From: an uncultured Collinsella sp. | Lineage (GTDB): Bacteria; Actinomycetota; Coriobacteriia; Coriobacteriales; Coriobacteriaceae | Reading direction: 5' to 3' | Length of the DNA stretch: 41,651 nt | Assembly (NCBI GenBank): GCA_902467875.1 | Contig: CABQWP010000011.1 | Location: 1-41,651, forward strand | In this document: positions 15,965-23,146 of the stretch, piece after piece | Numbering within the stretch: the first letter of the stretch is position 1 | Layout of the letters: the number at the start of each line of letters is the position of its first letter | Made by a program: the position numbers and the translations under genes | Notes under the pieces: generated by a model | What the model saw: the letters and a program-made list of their open reading frames with translations, nothing else | Databases searched by the model: none | What the model was told of the DNA's origin: nothing

Positions 15965-16001
15965 AAAACGGCTCTGATTCCCAGAAGGAAACAGAGCCGT
16001 T
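15965..16001 (-). terminator. Intrinsic terminator of the tRNA transcript
   Basis: On the minus strand AACGGCTCTG pairs with CAGAGCCGTT around a small inner hairpin and is followed by TTTT. It lies 13 bases past the CCA end of tRNA-Gly, so it should end the tRNA-Pro/tRNA-Gly transcript. Confidence 0.85.
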
Positions 16002-16013
16002 AAAACTATCCTA

Positions 16014-16087
16014 TGGAGCGGGCGACGGGAATCGAACCCGCGTCATCAGCTTGGAAGGCTGGGGTTCTACCATTGAACTACGCCCGC
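16014..16087 (-). tRNA. tRNA-Gly (anticodon TCC)
   Basis: Cloverleaf on the minus strand: acceptor GCGGGCG pairs with CGCCCGC, D-arm GTTCAATGGTAGAAC, anticodon loop CTTCCAA (anticodon TCC, complement at 16053-16055), T-arm CGGGTTCGATTCCCG, discriminator T and encoded CCA. The anticodon stem has four pairs and one C-A mismatch. It is 74 bases including CCA and lies six bases after tRNA-Pro in the same transcript. Confidence 0.96.
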
Positions 16088-16093
16088 AAGATA

Positions 16094-16170
16094 TGGTCGG
16101 GACGACAGGATTTGAACCTGCGACATCCTGCTCCCAAAGCAGGCGCGCTACCAAACTGCGCCACGTCCCG
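16094..16170 (-). tRNA. tRNA-Pro (anticodon TGG)
   Basis: Cloverleaf on the minus strand: acceptor CGGGACG pairs with CGTCCCG, anticodon stem CCTGC/GCAGG with loop TTTGGGA (anticodon TGG), T-arm CAGGTTCAAATCCTG, discriminator A and encoded CCA, 77 bases in all. It is the first tRNA of the pair. Confidence 0.96.
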
Positions 16171-16221
16171 AAGATGTTGAGCAGCTAAGGTCTAAACCTT
16201 GCGTGTCCCAAAGCGAAGGAA

Positions 16222-16250
16222 ATTATAGGGGAGACTCCCCGCCTGTGCAA
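16222..16250 (-). promoter_or_regulatory. Promoter of the tRNA-Pro/tRNA-Gly unit
   Basis: Minus-strand TTGCAC and a perfect TATAAT separated by 17 bases, the best sigma-70-type promoter in the window. The predicted start near 16215 is about 45 bases before tRNA-Pro. The spacer contains the small palindrome GGGGAGTCTCCCC. Confidence 0.88.
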
Positions 16251-16261
16251 GCGCAGAAACC

Positions 16262-17620
16262 CTAGCTCCTCGAATGTGTGACAAACTGGCTATGAACCAG
16301 ACCGATCACAAACGCCGCCACAGCAACCGGTGCCCACGCCGCACCGATATCTGCCAACGGCAGCGCATCGAACGGCAGCCACGTACCCGCAAAGAACGCA
16401 TCGCGGACCGAGGTAATCACACTCTGCACGGCGACCACGCCGCCGACCCAGACCCACACCTGCGGATGCGCGTCGCAAAAACCATGCACCAGGCCCATAA
16501 GTACCAGCACAATGGCAACGGGATACAGGGCATTGAGCATAGGCACCGAGAACATAAGAATCACGTCGAGGCCCACGTTGGAGAGCACGCACGAAAACGC
16601 AGCGAACACAAAGACGAGAATCGCAAAGGGGCGGCGCATGGCCTCCTCGGAAGCCTCCGCTCCCCCTTCGAACACATACGTCTCGCAGAAGTAACGCGAG
16701 CAGCAGCTGATGAGGCCGATGCACACGTTCATGCAGGCAAGGAAAAAGATCGCGAAGACCACGACCGTGCCGACAAGGCCAAAGTGCATGGAGGCAGAGA
16801 GGGCAAGGATGGCAGCGCCGTTGGTGGCATCGGGCATAACCGTGCCGAGCTGCATGCCGGCAAGCGCCAGGCCGCAGTAGATAATGGCCATGAGCACGCC
16901 GGCGATCACACCCGAACGCGAGATCTCAAAGGCCACGCGCTTGTCATCGGTAACGCCCAGCTCGTGGATGGTCTCGGCGATGATAATTCCAAAGGCGAGC
17001 GACGCAAGCAGGTCCATGGTCTGGTAGCCGGTCAAAAAGCCCTGCACGGCAGCACCGGCATTGTAGGGAGCCTGCGGCGCGGCAGCGGGACCCAACGGCG
17101 AGACCACGGCGGCACCCACAACCAGCACGATGAGCGCAATGAGCGCGGGGCCCGTAATGCGGCCGAGCACGCGCGTGATGACGCCCGGACGCAGCGTGAG
17201 CGCAAACGCGACGACAAAGAAGCCGACGGCAAACACCAGGCGAGCCGTGCCGAGCGAAACGCCCTCGGGCAGCAGCGGCACCAGCATCTCGAAGGCCGTA
17301 GAGCTTGTGCGCGGAATGGCCAGGCACGGGCCGATGGCCAGATACACCGCCGCAACAAAGAACTCACCGAACTTGGGGTGCACGCGGCCGGCAAGCTCGC
17401 GCGCCGTTCCGGCAAGCGCCACGGCGATAAAGCCCATGACGGGCAGGCCGATGGCGGCGATGAGAAAGCCAAGCATAGCGACCGGCGTGGCAGAACCTGC
17501 CTGCAGCGCCAGCAGTGGCGGAATAATGAGGTTGCCGGCGCCAAAGAGCATCGAGAACAGGGCGATGCCGACGGTGACAACATGGTCGGAGCGCAGACCG
17601 CGCGGGGCGGATGAAGCCAT
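16262..17620 (-). CDS. brnQ: Branched-chain amino acid transporter BrnQ (LIVCS family)
   Basis: Integral membrane carrier of 452 residues importing leucine, isoleucine and valine with a coupling cation. The N-terminus (VVTVGIALFSMLFGAGNLIIPP near residues 14-35) is the BrnQ signature, and about twelve hydrophobic segments follow. The start at 17620 (MASSAPRG) has AAAGGTGG at the right distance; the frame is open upstream but the extension is arginine- and proline-rich and unlike the family. A possible -10 (TATACT, 17677-17682) lies upstream with a weak -35. The gene stands alone between the tRNAs and the selenium cluster. Confidence 0.92.
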   Translation of the reverse strand: MASSAPRGLRSDHVVTVGIALFSMLFGAGNLIIPPLLALQAGSATPVAMLGFLIAAIGLPVMGFIAVALAGTARELAGRVHPKFGEFFVAAVYLAIGPCLAIPRTSSTAFEMLVPLLPEGVSLGTARLVFAVGFFVVAFALTLRPGVITRVLGRITGPALIALIVLVVGAAVVSPLGPAAAPQAPYNAGAAVQGFLTGYQTMDLLASLAFGIIIAETIHELGVTDDKRVAFEISRSGVIAGVLMAIIYCGLALAGMQLGTVMPDATNGAAILALSASMHFGLVGTVVVFAIFFLACMNVCIGLISCCSRYFCETYVFEGGAEASEEAMRRPFAILVFVFAAFSCVLSNVGLDVILMFSVPMLNALYPVAIVLVLMGLVHGFCDAHPQVWVWVGGVVAVQSVITSVRDAFFAGTWLPFDALPLADIGAAWAPVAVAAFVIGLVHSQFVTHSRS

Positions 17621-17697
17621 GGGTCCACCTTTCGGGTTGAAACAAAAACGGGACGGGCAAAAACACCAGTGCCGCAAGTATAAACGGTCTAGAATCT

Positions 17698-18837
17698 TTA
17701 GCAGGCTAAATCGCACAGAGCATCGATAGCCGTGTCGACTTCTTCGGTCGTGTTGAAATATCCAAACGAGAAACGGACGACGCCCTGGCGCTCGGTCCCC
17801 AGCGCACGGTGCATGAGCGGGGCGCAATGGGCGCCGGGGCGCGTCGCAATCCCCCACCCCTGCATGAGCGCATCCGAGATCTCGGCAGAGTCGATATCGC
17901 CCACGTTGAGCGACACAATTGCAGAGCGCGTCGGCTGGTCAAAGGCGCCGTAGAGCTTAATCCCCGGAATCTCGCGCACACCGGCAAGGAAGCGATCGGC
18001 GAGCGCACGCTCGTGGGCAGCAATCGCCTCGACCCCACCCTGGGCCTCGATAAAGTCGAGACCAGCGGAAAGGCCCGCGATGCCGTGACCATTGAGCGTG
18101 CCCGCCTCAAGGCGCGTGGGCCACTCAAGCGGCTGCAGCGCATCGAAACTGTGCACGCCCGTACCGCCCATGGCCCACGGCGCCACGTCAATGCCCTCTG
18201 CCACGGCCAGGCCGCCGGTCCCCTGCGGACCCATGAGCCCCTTGTGGCCGGTAAAGCACACAACATCGAGCCCCATGGCGTGCATATCGATATGCGCCGC
18301 GCCGGCAGACTGCGAGGCATCGACGATCACAAGCGCGCCGGCCGCATGAGCCATGGCGGCCACACGTGCAACGTCGACCGCGTTGCCGGTCACATTGGAG
18401 GCGTGCGTCACCACCACGGCACGCGTGCCCGGCGCGACCAAGCGCTCGAGCTCGTCGTAGTCAAGCACGCCGTTCGCGTCACAGCCCGCATGCTCAACGG
18501 TCACGTCCTGCTCTACCGCTAGGCGGTTGAGCGGACGCAGCACGGAGTTGTGCTCGAGCACCGTAGTGACCACACGGTCGCCGGGGCGCACCACGCCATT
18601 GATGACGGTGTTGAGCGCCGCGGTGGAGTTGGGCGTAAAGCACACGTGGTCCGCCCTAGGGCAACCCAAAAGGCGCGCGAGCTTGGCACGGCAAGCATGA
18701 ATCGTACGGGCGGCATCGAGGGCACCCGACGTGGCGCCGCGCCCAGCATTGCCGAGCGAGCACATCGCCTGCGTCACGGTATCGATGACCGTTTGCGGCT
18801 TATGCATGGTCGTCGCCGCGTTATCCAGATAGATCAT
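17698..18837 (-). CDS. Cysteine desulfurase / selenocysteine lyase-like PLP enzyme
   Basis: Class V aminotransferase fold, 379 residues. The PLP lysine is Lys199 in FTGHKGLMG, and the persulfide-forming cysteine is Cys338 in RPGAHCAP. It belongs to the cysteine desulfurase family whose members often sit next to selenium-metabolism genes (the EF2568-type group). Likely role: release sulfur from cysteine, or selenium from selenocysteine, and hand it to YedF or the DUF3343 protein for SelD. The ATG overlaps the stop of the DUF3343 gene (ATGA), and GGGAGG lies six bases upstream. It is the last gene of the selenium operon. Substrate preference cannot be read from sequence. Confidence 0.85.
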   Translation of the reverse strand: MIYLDNAATTMHKPQTVIDTVTQAMCSLGNAGRGATSGALDAARTIHACRAKLARLLGCPRADHVCFTPNSTAALNTVINGVVRPGDRVVTTVLEHNSVLRPLNRLAVEQDVTVEHAGCDANGVLDYDELERLVAPGTRAVVVTHASNVTGNAVDVARVAAMAHAAGALVIVDASQSAGAAHIDMHAMGLDVVCFTGHKGLMGPQGTGGLAVAEGIDVAPWAMGGTGVHSFDALQPLEWPTRLEAGTLNGHGIAGLSAGLDFIEAQGGVEAIAAHERALADRFLAGVREIPGIKLYGAFDQPTRSAIVSLNVGDIDSAEISDALMQGWGIATRPGAHCAPLMHRALGTERQGVVRFSFGYFNTTEEVDTAIDALCDLAC

Positions 18838-19085
18838 CGCACGACCTCCCACATATCGATCACGGTATAGCCCTCGGTGGGAACGCCCGCCGCGGCGAGT
18901 TCGCCGCGCAGCAGGTCCTCATCCGAAGGCAGCGCCTTCCACGCCAAGCCGCAGCCAGCAGCGACCTCCCCGGGCACGGGAATCGTGCGCCCGGGAAGGC
19001 CACGCTCGATGCATAGAGTCTCGCACCCCATGGCGGCCGCCGTGGTAGGAAACGTGATGACAAGCGCCGGGCGCTTTTCTCTCAT
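18834..19085 (-). CDS. DUF3343 protein, putative Se/S carrier
   Basis: Protein of 83 residues of the DUF3343 family, which is repeatedly found with YedF, SelD and class V aminotransferases and annotated as a putative Se/S carrier-like protein. The N-terminus forms a strand (ALVITFPTTAAAM), with cysteines at GCETLC, and a second motif at GEVAAGCGLAWK. The start is the ATG (MREKRPALV) with GGGCGGG six bases before it; a TTG five codons upstream is possible. It lies 18 bases after yedF and overlaps the next gene by 4 bases. Carrier function is inferred from family and neighbours. Confidence 0.78.
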   Translation of the reverse strand: MREKRPALVITFPTTAAAMGCETLCIERGLPGRTIPVPGEVAAGCGLAWKALPSDEDLLRGELAAAGVPTEGYTVIDMWEVVR

Positions 19086-19103
19086 GACAATCCCGCCCAA
19101 ACG

Positions 19104-19730
19104 CTACGGGCGCACGACGCGCACGGCCTGCTCCATCTTCTCCACGATCACGTACATGTTGGTGACCTCGCCCACAGCGAGCTGGTCCTTAATGCCATAG
19201 TGGTCGAGGCAGGTGCCGCAGGTAAGGATCTCGACGCCCTGCTCGGCCAGGCCCTTCAGGTCATCGAGCACCGGCGAGCCCTCGACGGTGAGCTTGGCTC
19301 CGCCGTTATAGAACAGCATGGACGCGGGCAGCTCCTCCTGCTGCGTCACGGCAAAGATGAAGGCCTTCATGAGCTTGTGGCCCAGCTCGTCGTCGCCGCG
19401 GCCCATGCAGTCGGTGTAGACGGAAATGACGAGCTTGCCCTTGCCGGTGCTGGCATCACAGAAGGCGGCGCCATCCTGCTCGGGATCAGCCACGGCAACG
19501 GCACCAGAGGTCGCCACGGTCACGTGCCACTCGGCGTCAGAAACCTTCTCGACCGAGGCCGTGCAGCCCTTCTCCTGCGCCATCTTGGAGATGTTCTTGA
19601 CGGCGGTCTCGTTATCGACCGAGGTCACGACGGCACCCTCGCCATCAAGCTGTTTGAGCGCCTTAAGCGTCTTGACGACGGGCAGCGGGCAGGCATCGCC
19701 CATGGCATTGACATCAATCTTGGTAGACAT
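19104..19730 (-). CDS. yedF: Sulfurtransferase-like selenium metabolism protein YedF
   Basis: Two-domain protein of 208 residues. Residues 1-75 are a TusA-like domain with the CPxP active site (DACPLPVVK, Cys14); residues 95-208 are a DsrE-like domain with LVISVYTDCMGRGDDELG and a conserved ILTCGTCLDHYG cysteine pair. This architecture is the YedF family found beside selD. It probably passes selenium or sulfur as a per-selenide or persulfide between the PLP enzyme and SelD. AAAGGAA lies six bases before the ATG. It follows selD after 58 bases. Confidence 0.9.
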   Translation of the reverse strand: MSTKIDVNAMGDACPLPVVKTLKALKQLDGEGAVVTSVDNETAVKNISKMAQEKGCTASVEKVSDAEWHVTVATSGAVAVADPEQDGAAFCDASTGKGKLVISVYTDCMGRGDDELGHKLMKAFIFAVTQQEELPASMLFYNGGAKLTVEGSPVLDDLKGLAEQGVEILTCGTCLDHYGIKDQLAVGEVTNMYVIVEKMEQAVRVVRP

Positions 19731-19788
19731 AGTAAATTCCTTTCGAATAAATCGTTTTAGAACGGTGCATAGTTCAATAAACGTGTCG

Positions 19789-20838
19789 TTAACGGACAAC
19801 GTGGACAGCGGGACCACCTGGCACCGGCTCGCACACGCGACCGACGACGGCGGCGATACGCCCCTCGGCATGCAGACGGCGCGCAAGCTCATCCACATCG
19901 GCAGCAGGTGCCGCGATAAGCAGGCCACCAGACGTCTGCGGATCGTACAACGCGTCGAGCATGCCCGGCTCCAGGTCCCCATCGGCAGCCACGCGCGGGC
20001 CAAAGAAGTCCTGGTTGCGGTAGGAGCCCGCGGGGATAATGCCCAGACGCGCCATGTCGAGCACTTGGTCAAAGAGCGGCACCGCTCCCGACGCAAGCTC
20101 AACCTGCACGCCCGAGCCCTCGGCCAGCTCGCACGTGTGCCCGATCAGGCCAAAGCCCGTGACATCGGTGCAGCCGTGAAGCTCGAGTCCCTCGGCCAGA
20201 CGAATCGGAGCCTCGTTGAGGGTACGCATCGAGTCAAACATGGCTGCGGCCTCGTCCTGCTCGATAAGCTCGCCCTTAATGGCCGTGGTGATGATGCCCG
20301 AGCCGATCGTCTTGGTCAACAGCAGAACATCGCCCACGCGCGCGCCGCTGTTGGCGAGCATGCGGTCGAGCGCGACAAACCCGCTCACAGACAGGCCGTA
20401 CTTGGGCTCGTCGTCGTTGATGGTGTGGCCGCCCGCGATGGAGCAACCCGCCTCGACGCACTTGTCGGCGCCGCCCGCCAGAATCTGACCGGCAACCTCA
20501 ACGCCCAGACAGCTCGGGATGCACAGCAAGTTCATGGCATGGCTCGGCCGCCCGCCCATGGCGTAGATGTCCGACAGTGAGTTTGCCGCGGCAATCTGGC
20601 CAAACAGAAACGGGTCGTCGACCATCGGTGGGAAGAAGTCGATGGACTGCACGAGCCCCAGGTTCTCCCCTACGCGGAAGACGCTCGCATCGTCGGAGGT
20701 ATCGAACCCCACGAGCAGGTTGTCGTTATGCACATTGGGCAAGTCGCCCAGGACCTGGGCGAGAGCTCCGGGAGCCAACTTAGCGGCTCAACCGCTCGCG
20801 GCCGTCATAGACGTGAGCTTAATCTGATCGTCAGCCAT
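19789..20838 (-). CDS. selD: Selenide, water dikinase SelD, itself a selenoprotein (Sec17)
   Basis: Makes selenophosphate from selenide and ATP, the selenium donor for Sec-tRNA. The full frame of 349 residues starts at 20838 (MADDQIKLTSMTAASG) after GAGGAGG, and is interrupted by TGA at 20788-20790, codon 17. The context SG-(TGA)-AAKL corresponds to the catalytic Cys17 and Lys20 of E. coli SelD, and selenocysteine at this place is known in other SelD proteins, so the TGA is read as Sec. Without this reading a caller would start the gene at 20778 and lose the active site. The body has the AIR-synthase-like fold with DDASVF, SIDFFPPMVDDPFLFG, GGHTINDDEPKYG and DVTGFGLIGH. It links the dehydratase genes upstream to yedF downstream. 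Confidence 0.95.
20745..20761 (-). promoter_or_regulatory. Candidate SECIS hairpin of selD
   Basis: In the mRNA CGCCCA pairs with UGGGCG and closes a GGUCC loop, close to the GGUCU loop of the fdhF hairpin. It begins 26 bases after the UGA, farther than in fdhF (11 bases), so it may be shifted or helped by a second short stem (GCUC with GAGC) lying between. The hairpin is clear; the assignment as SECIS is tentative. Confidence 0.55.
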
Positions 20839-20908
20839 CGATACCTCCTCTCATCGGTCAATCATTTTCTCCCAGTATACGCATGAATGCGAGCCTGCGG
20901 CGGATGCA

Positions 20909-21673
20909 TTAATTGAGCGCCTGTGCGCGAATCGCCGCGCCGATGGCACCGGCAAAGCGAGCCTGGGGCGAGGTGGTCACCGGCGACCCCAGCAGCTCGC
21001 CCAACCGCTCCACCACGAAGGCGTTCTCGCACAGGCCACCGGTCAGGTAGTACGGGGCGCCCGCAGCCTGCCCGGCCATGGTCGCCACGCGCGAGACCAC
21101 GCTGTCGATCACGCCACGCGCAATGTTCTCGCGCGGCTCGCCGCGACCGATCAGGCTGATAACCTCGCTTTCGGCAAACACCGTGCACATGCTGCTGATC
21201 TTGGTGGGCTCGCCGGAGCGCGCCAGGACGGCCATCTGCTGCTGGGAAATGCCTAGGCGGTCGGCCATGATCTCCAAAAAGCGCCCCGTGCCGGCAGCGC
21301 ACTTGTCGTTCATGGCAAATTTGGCCACGCGACCGCCCTTGATCTGAATGACCTTGGTGTCCTGACCGCCCACGTCGATCACGGTGCCGTGGTCGCCAAA
21401 CAGGCGCACAGCACCGGTACCGTGGCAGGTAATCTCGGTCACGACCTTGTGTGCATAGGGCACGGCGACACGGCCGTAGCCAGTCGCGATCACGCGAACG
21501 TCGTCGGCAGCCACGTCATAGCCGGCCGCTACCAGTGCCTCGCGCAGCCGCTCGGAAGCATCGACCGAGGAGAACCCGGTTGGTTGCACGCACGTCCACG
21601 CCACCGAACCCTCCCCGTCGACCACAGCGGCCTTAGCCGCTGTAGACCCGATATCGATCCCGATCCCTATCAT
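20909..21673 (-). CDS. BadF/BadG/HgdC-type ATPase, activator of 2-hydroxyacyl-CoA dehydratase-like enzymes
   Basis: Protein of 254 residues of the acetate and sugar kinase/Hsc70/actin superfamily. N-terminal phosphate loop GIDIGSTAAKAAVVD, second nucleotide motif VIDVGGQDTKVI near residues 97-108, cluster-binding cysteines in NDKCAAGTG and ISSMCTV, and a C-terminal adenosine motif YYLTGGLCENAF. Members bind a [4Fe-4S] cluster between two subunits and use ATP hydrolysis to drive an electron to very low potential into the partner dehydratase. The two genes upstream are its obvious partners. The start ATG follows GGGAGAG. It ends 70 bases before selD. Confidence 0.92.
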   Translation of the reverse strand: MIGIGIDIGSTAAKAAVVDGEGSVAWTCVQPTGFSSVDASERLREALVAAGYDVAADDVRVIATGYGRVAVPYAHKVVTEITCHGTGAVRLFGDHGTVIDVGGQDTKVIQIKGGRVAKFAMNDKCAAGTGRFLEIMADRLGISQQQMAVLARSGEPTKISSMCTVFAESEVISLIGRGEPRENIARGVIDSVVSRVATMAGQAAGAPYYLTGGLCENAFVVERLGELLGSPVTTSPQARFAGAIGAAIRAQALN

Positions 21674-21725
21674 GGCTCTCTCCCAATCTAAACATCATAG
21701 ACAGTGGCGCGTTCAGGCGCCTTAG

Positions 21726-21834
21726 CTCTAGGTTTCTCAGGTGCCGGAGATTGCCCCGAAAGAGGAGCGCAGCGTACTTTGGGTACGCAAGCGACGGTTT
21801 GAGGGGCAAGGTCGGGTGTCTGGGGAAGCTAGAG
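21726..21834 (+). ncRNA. Structured intergenic element A (GAAAGAGGA family)
   Basis: Two 32-base arms (21726-21757 and 21803-21834) form a long imperfect helix from CTCTAG/CTAGAG inward to TTGCCCC/GGGGCAA. On the plus strand seven of the imperfections are G-U pairs, while on the minus strand they would be A-C mismatches, so the structure favours a plus-strand RNA. One 2x2 purine internal loop sits seven pairs from the core. The core is GAAAGAGGAGCGCA, a GCGTAC/GTACGC hairpin, and AAGCGACGGTTTGA. The right arm covers the stop codon of the dehydratase gene at 21829. The element resembles B and, more loosely, C. Whether it is a functional RNA, an attenuator or a dispersed repeat is unknown. Confidence 0.6.
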
Positions 21835-22992
21835 GGTTTCGATGAAGGCGGCGATGCGGGTCTCGATCTGGCCCATGTCGCCGTTGCTGTAATCGGTCTC
21901 AATCTTCATATACGGAATACCCGCACCCTCAACAGCTTCCTGCATGCGTGCGCTCTCCACGTTAAAGGTATGGCACGCCTGGAGCACGTTCTCCACTACG
22001 CCATCGACGTGATACTTCTCGCACATGGCCAGCGTGTTTTCCATACGACCGTCGTTGGGCGTCATGACCGAACAGTTGATATCCAGGTAGCGGTCTGCGA
22101 TGGCGCGCAGGATGTCGGGAGCCTCCGGATCGATCATCATGGCCGCCGTGCGCTCGCCCGAGCAGTCGTCCATGCACACGACCACACCGCCGTTGGACTC
22201 GATGGTGCGACCGATCTTGTTGATCACACCGCCCACCGGGCAACCGGTGATCAGAATGCGCTTGGCATCCGCCGCAACCGGGCGCTCGCCCGTGTCGTAG
22301 GCCTCGCGCAGCTTGACGACCTTTTGCTCCAGCTGCTGCGTATAGGCCTCGATATCAAAGCTGAACGTACCAGCAAACATAGTGCTCATCAGGTCGACGC
22401 CGCTCATGGCCGCCGGCTGGTTGGCCTGCAGGGCAAACATGTCGAGCTGGGCCGCACGCAAGCGGTTGCGACGACGGACGGCAGCGCGCAGGTCATCGTC
22501 AGTGATCGTGATACCGTAGAAGTTCTCGAGTTCCTCCTTGAGCAGACGGCACTCCTCGTACCAGCCCTCGCGCTCGTAGGCGCGGTCGCGGCCCTGCGGA
22601 AGATGCAGAATGTGCGTGCGCTTGAGCTCGTTGAGTAGCTCGTACATCTTCTTCTTGCCGTCGCAGGTGGTCTCGCCGATGATCATGTCGCTAAAGTACG
22701 TAAACGGGCACTTTTGCGAGTAGGCAAAACCGTACGTCGACTTGATGAGCGGACACAGATTTGCCGGCAGCACCTTCTCGGCCTCGGGAATCACCTCATC
22801 GGACGTACCGCACAGAGCCACGCTCGCAGCCCCCGCGGCATCGATAATCTCGAGCGGCGTATAGCTGCACAAAAAGCCGACCAGGCGATTACCCGCCTGC
22901 TTGTAATCCTTGACGCGAATAAACGCCGCCTTGCGCTGCTCGTTGAACTCCTCAAACGTGCGCGGTAACGGCTGCTCAATATATTCCGACAT
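21829..22992 (-). CDS. 2-hydroxyacyl-CoA dehydratase family protein (HgdB/YjiM, double-cubane-like), first paralogue
   Basis: Protein of 387 residues of the HgdB/FldB/BcrC family. The N-terminal half has LVGFLCSYTPLEIIDAAG, NLCPLIKS, a QKCPFTYF cysteine and IIGETTCDGKKKMYE; this pattern is like E. coli YjiM and the double-cubane cluster proteins rather than classical amino-acid dehydratases. The C-terminal half has ILITGCPVGG, VVVCMDDCSGER and NVLQACHTF, a further cysteine set. Such proteins take electrons from the ATP-driven activase encoded next door and reduce a small substrate; the substrate is unknown. The start ATG is four bases after AAGGAG; an upstream in-frame TTG is less likely. Confidence 0.85.
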   Translation of the reverse strand: MSEYIEQPLPRTFEEFNEQRKAAFIRVKDYKQAGNRLVGFLCSYTPLEIIDAAGAASVALCGTSDEVIPEAEKVLPANLCPLIKSTYGFAYSQKCPFTYFSDMIIGETTCDGKKKMYELLNELKRTHILHLPQGRDRAYEREGWYEECRLLKEELENFYGITITDDDLRAAVRRRNRLRAAQLDMFALQANQPAAMSGVDLMSTMFAGTFSFDIEAYTQQLEQKVVKLREAYDTGERPVAADAKRILITGCPVGGVINKIGRTIESNGGVVVCMDDCSGERTAAMMIDPEAPDILRAIADRYLDINCSVMTPNDGRMENTLAMCEKYHVDGVVENVLQACHTFNVESARMQEAVEGAGIPYMKIETDYSNGDMGQIETRIAAFIETL

Positions 22993-23029
22993 ATAACTCC
23001 TTAACAAACCTTTTAACCAACCAAGGAAA

Positions 23030-23131
23030 CGGCTTTCCCAGGTGCTCGAGGTTGCCGTGAAAGAGGAACGCCGCGTACTTTGGTACGCAAGCGACGGTTA
23101 AAACGGCAAGATCGGGTGCCTGGGGAAGCCG
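23030..23131 (+). ncRNA. Structured intergenic element B (GAAAGAGGA family)
   Basis: Two 29-base arms (23030-23058 and 23103-23131), CGGCTTTCCCAGG inward to TTGCCGT, pair with four G-U wobbles on the plus strand and one 2x2 purine internal loop in the same place as in element A. The core GAAAGAGGAACGCC, GCGTAC-TTTG-GTACGC, AAGCGACGGTTAAA matches element A nearly base for base, while the inner closing pairs differ by covariation (GCCGT/ACGGC here, GCCCC/GGGGC in A). It fills most of the gap between the two dehydratase genes. Confidence 0.62.
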
Positions 23132-23146
23132 CCGAGACGGATAGCC

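Noticed and set aside
13750..16170. A genomic island integrated at tRNA-Gly with attachment-site duplication
   Set aside because: No integrase gene is present and no second copy of the tRNA 3' end was found at the other side of the accessory patch.
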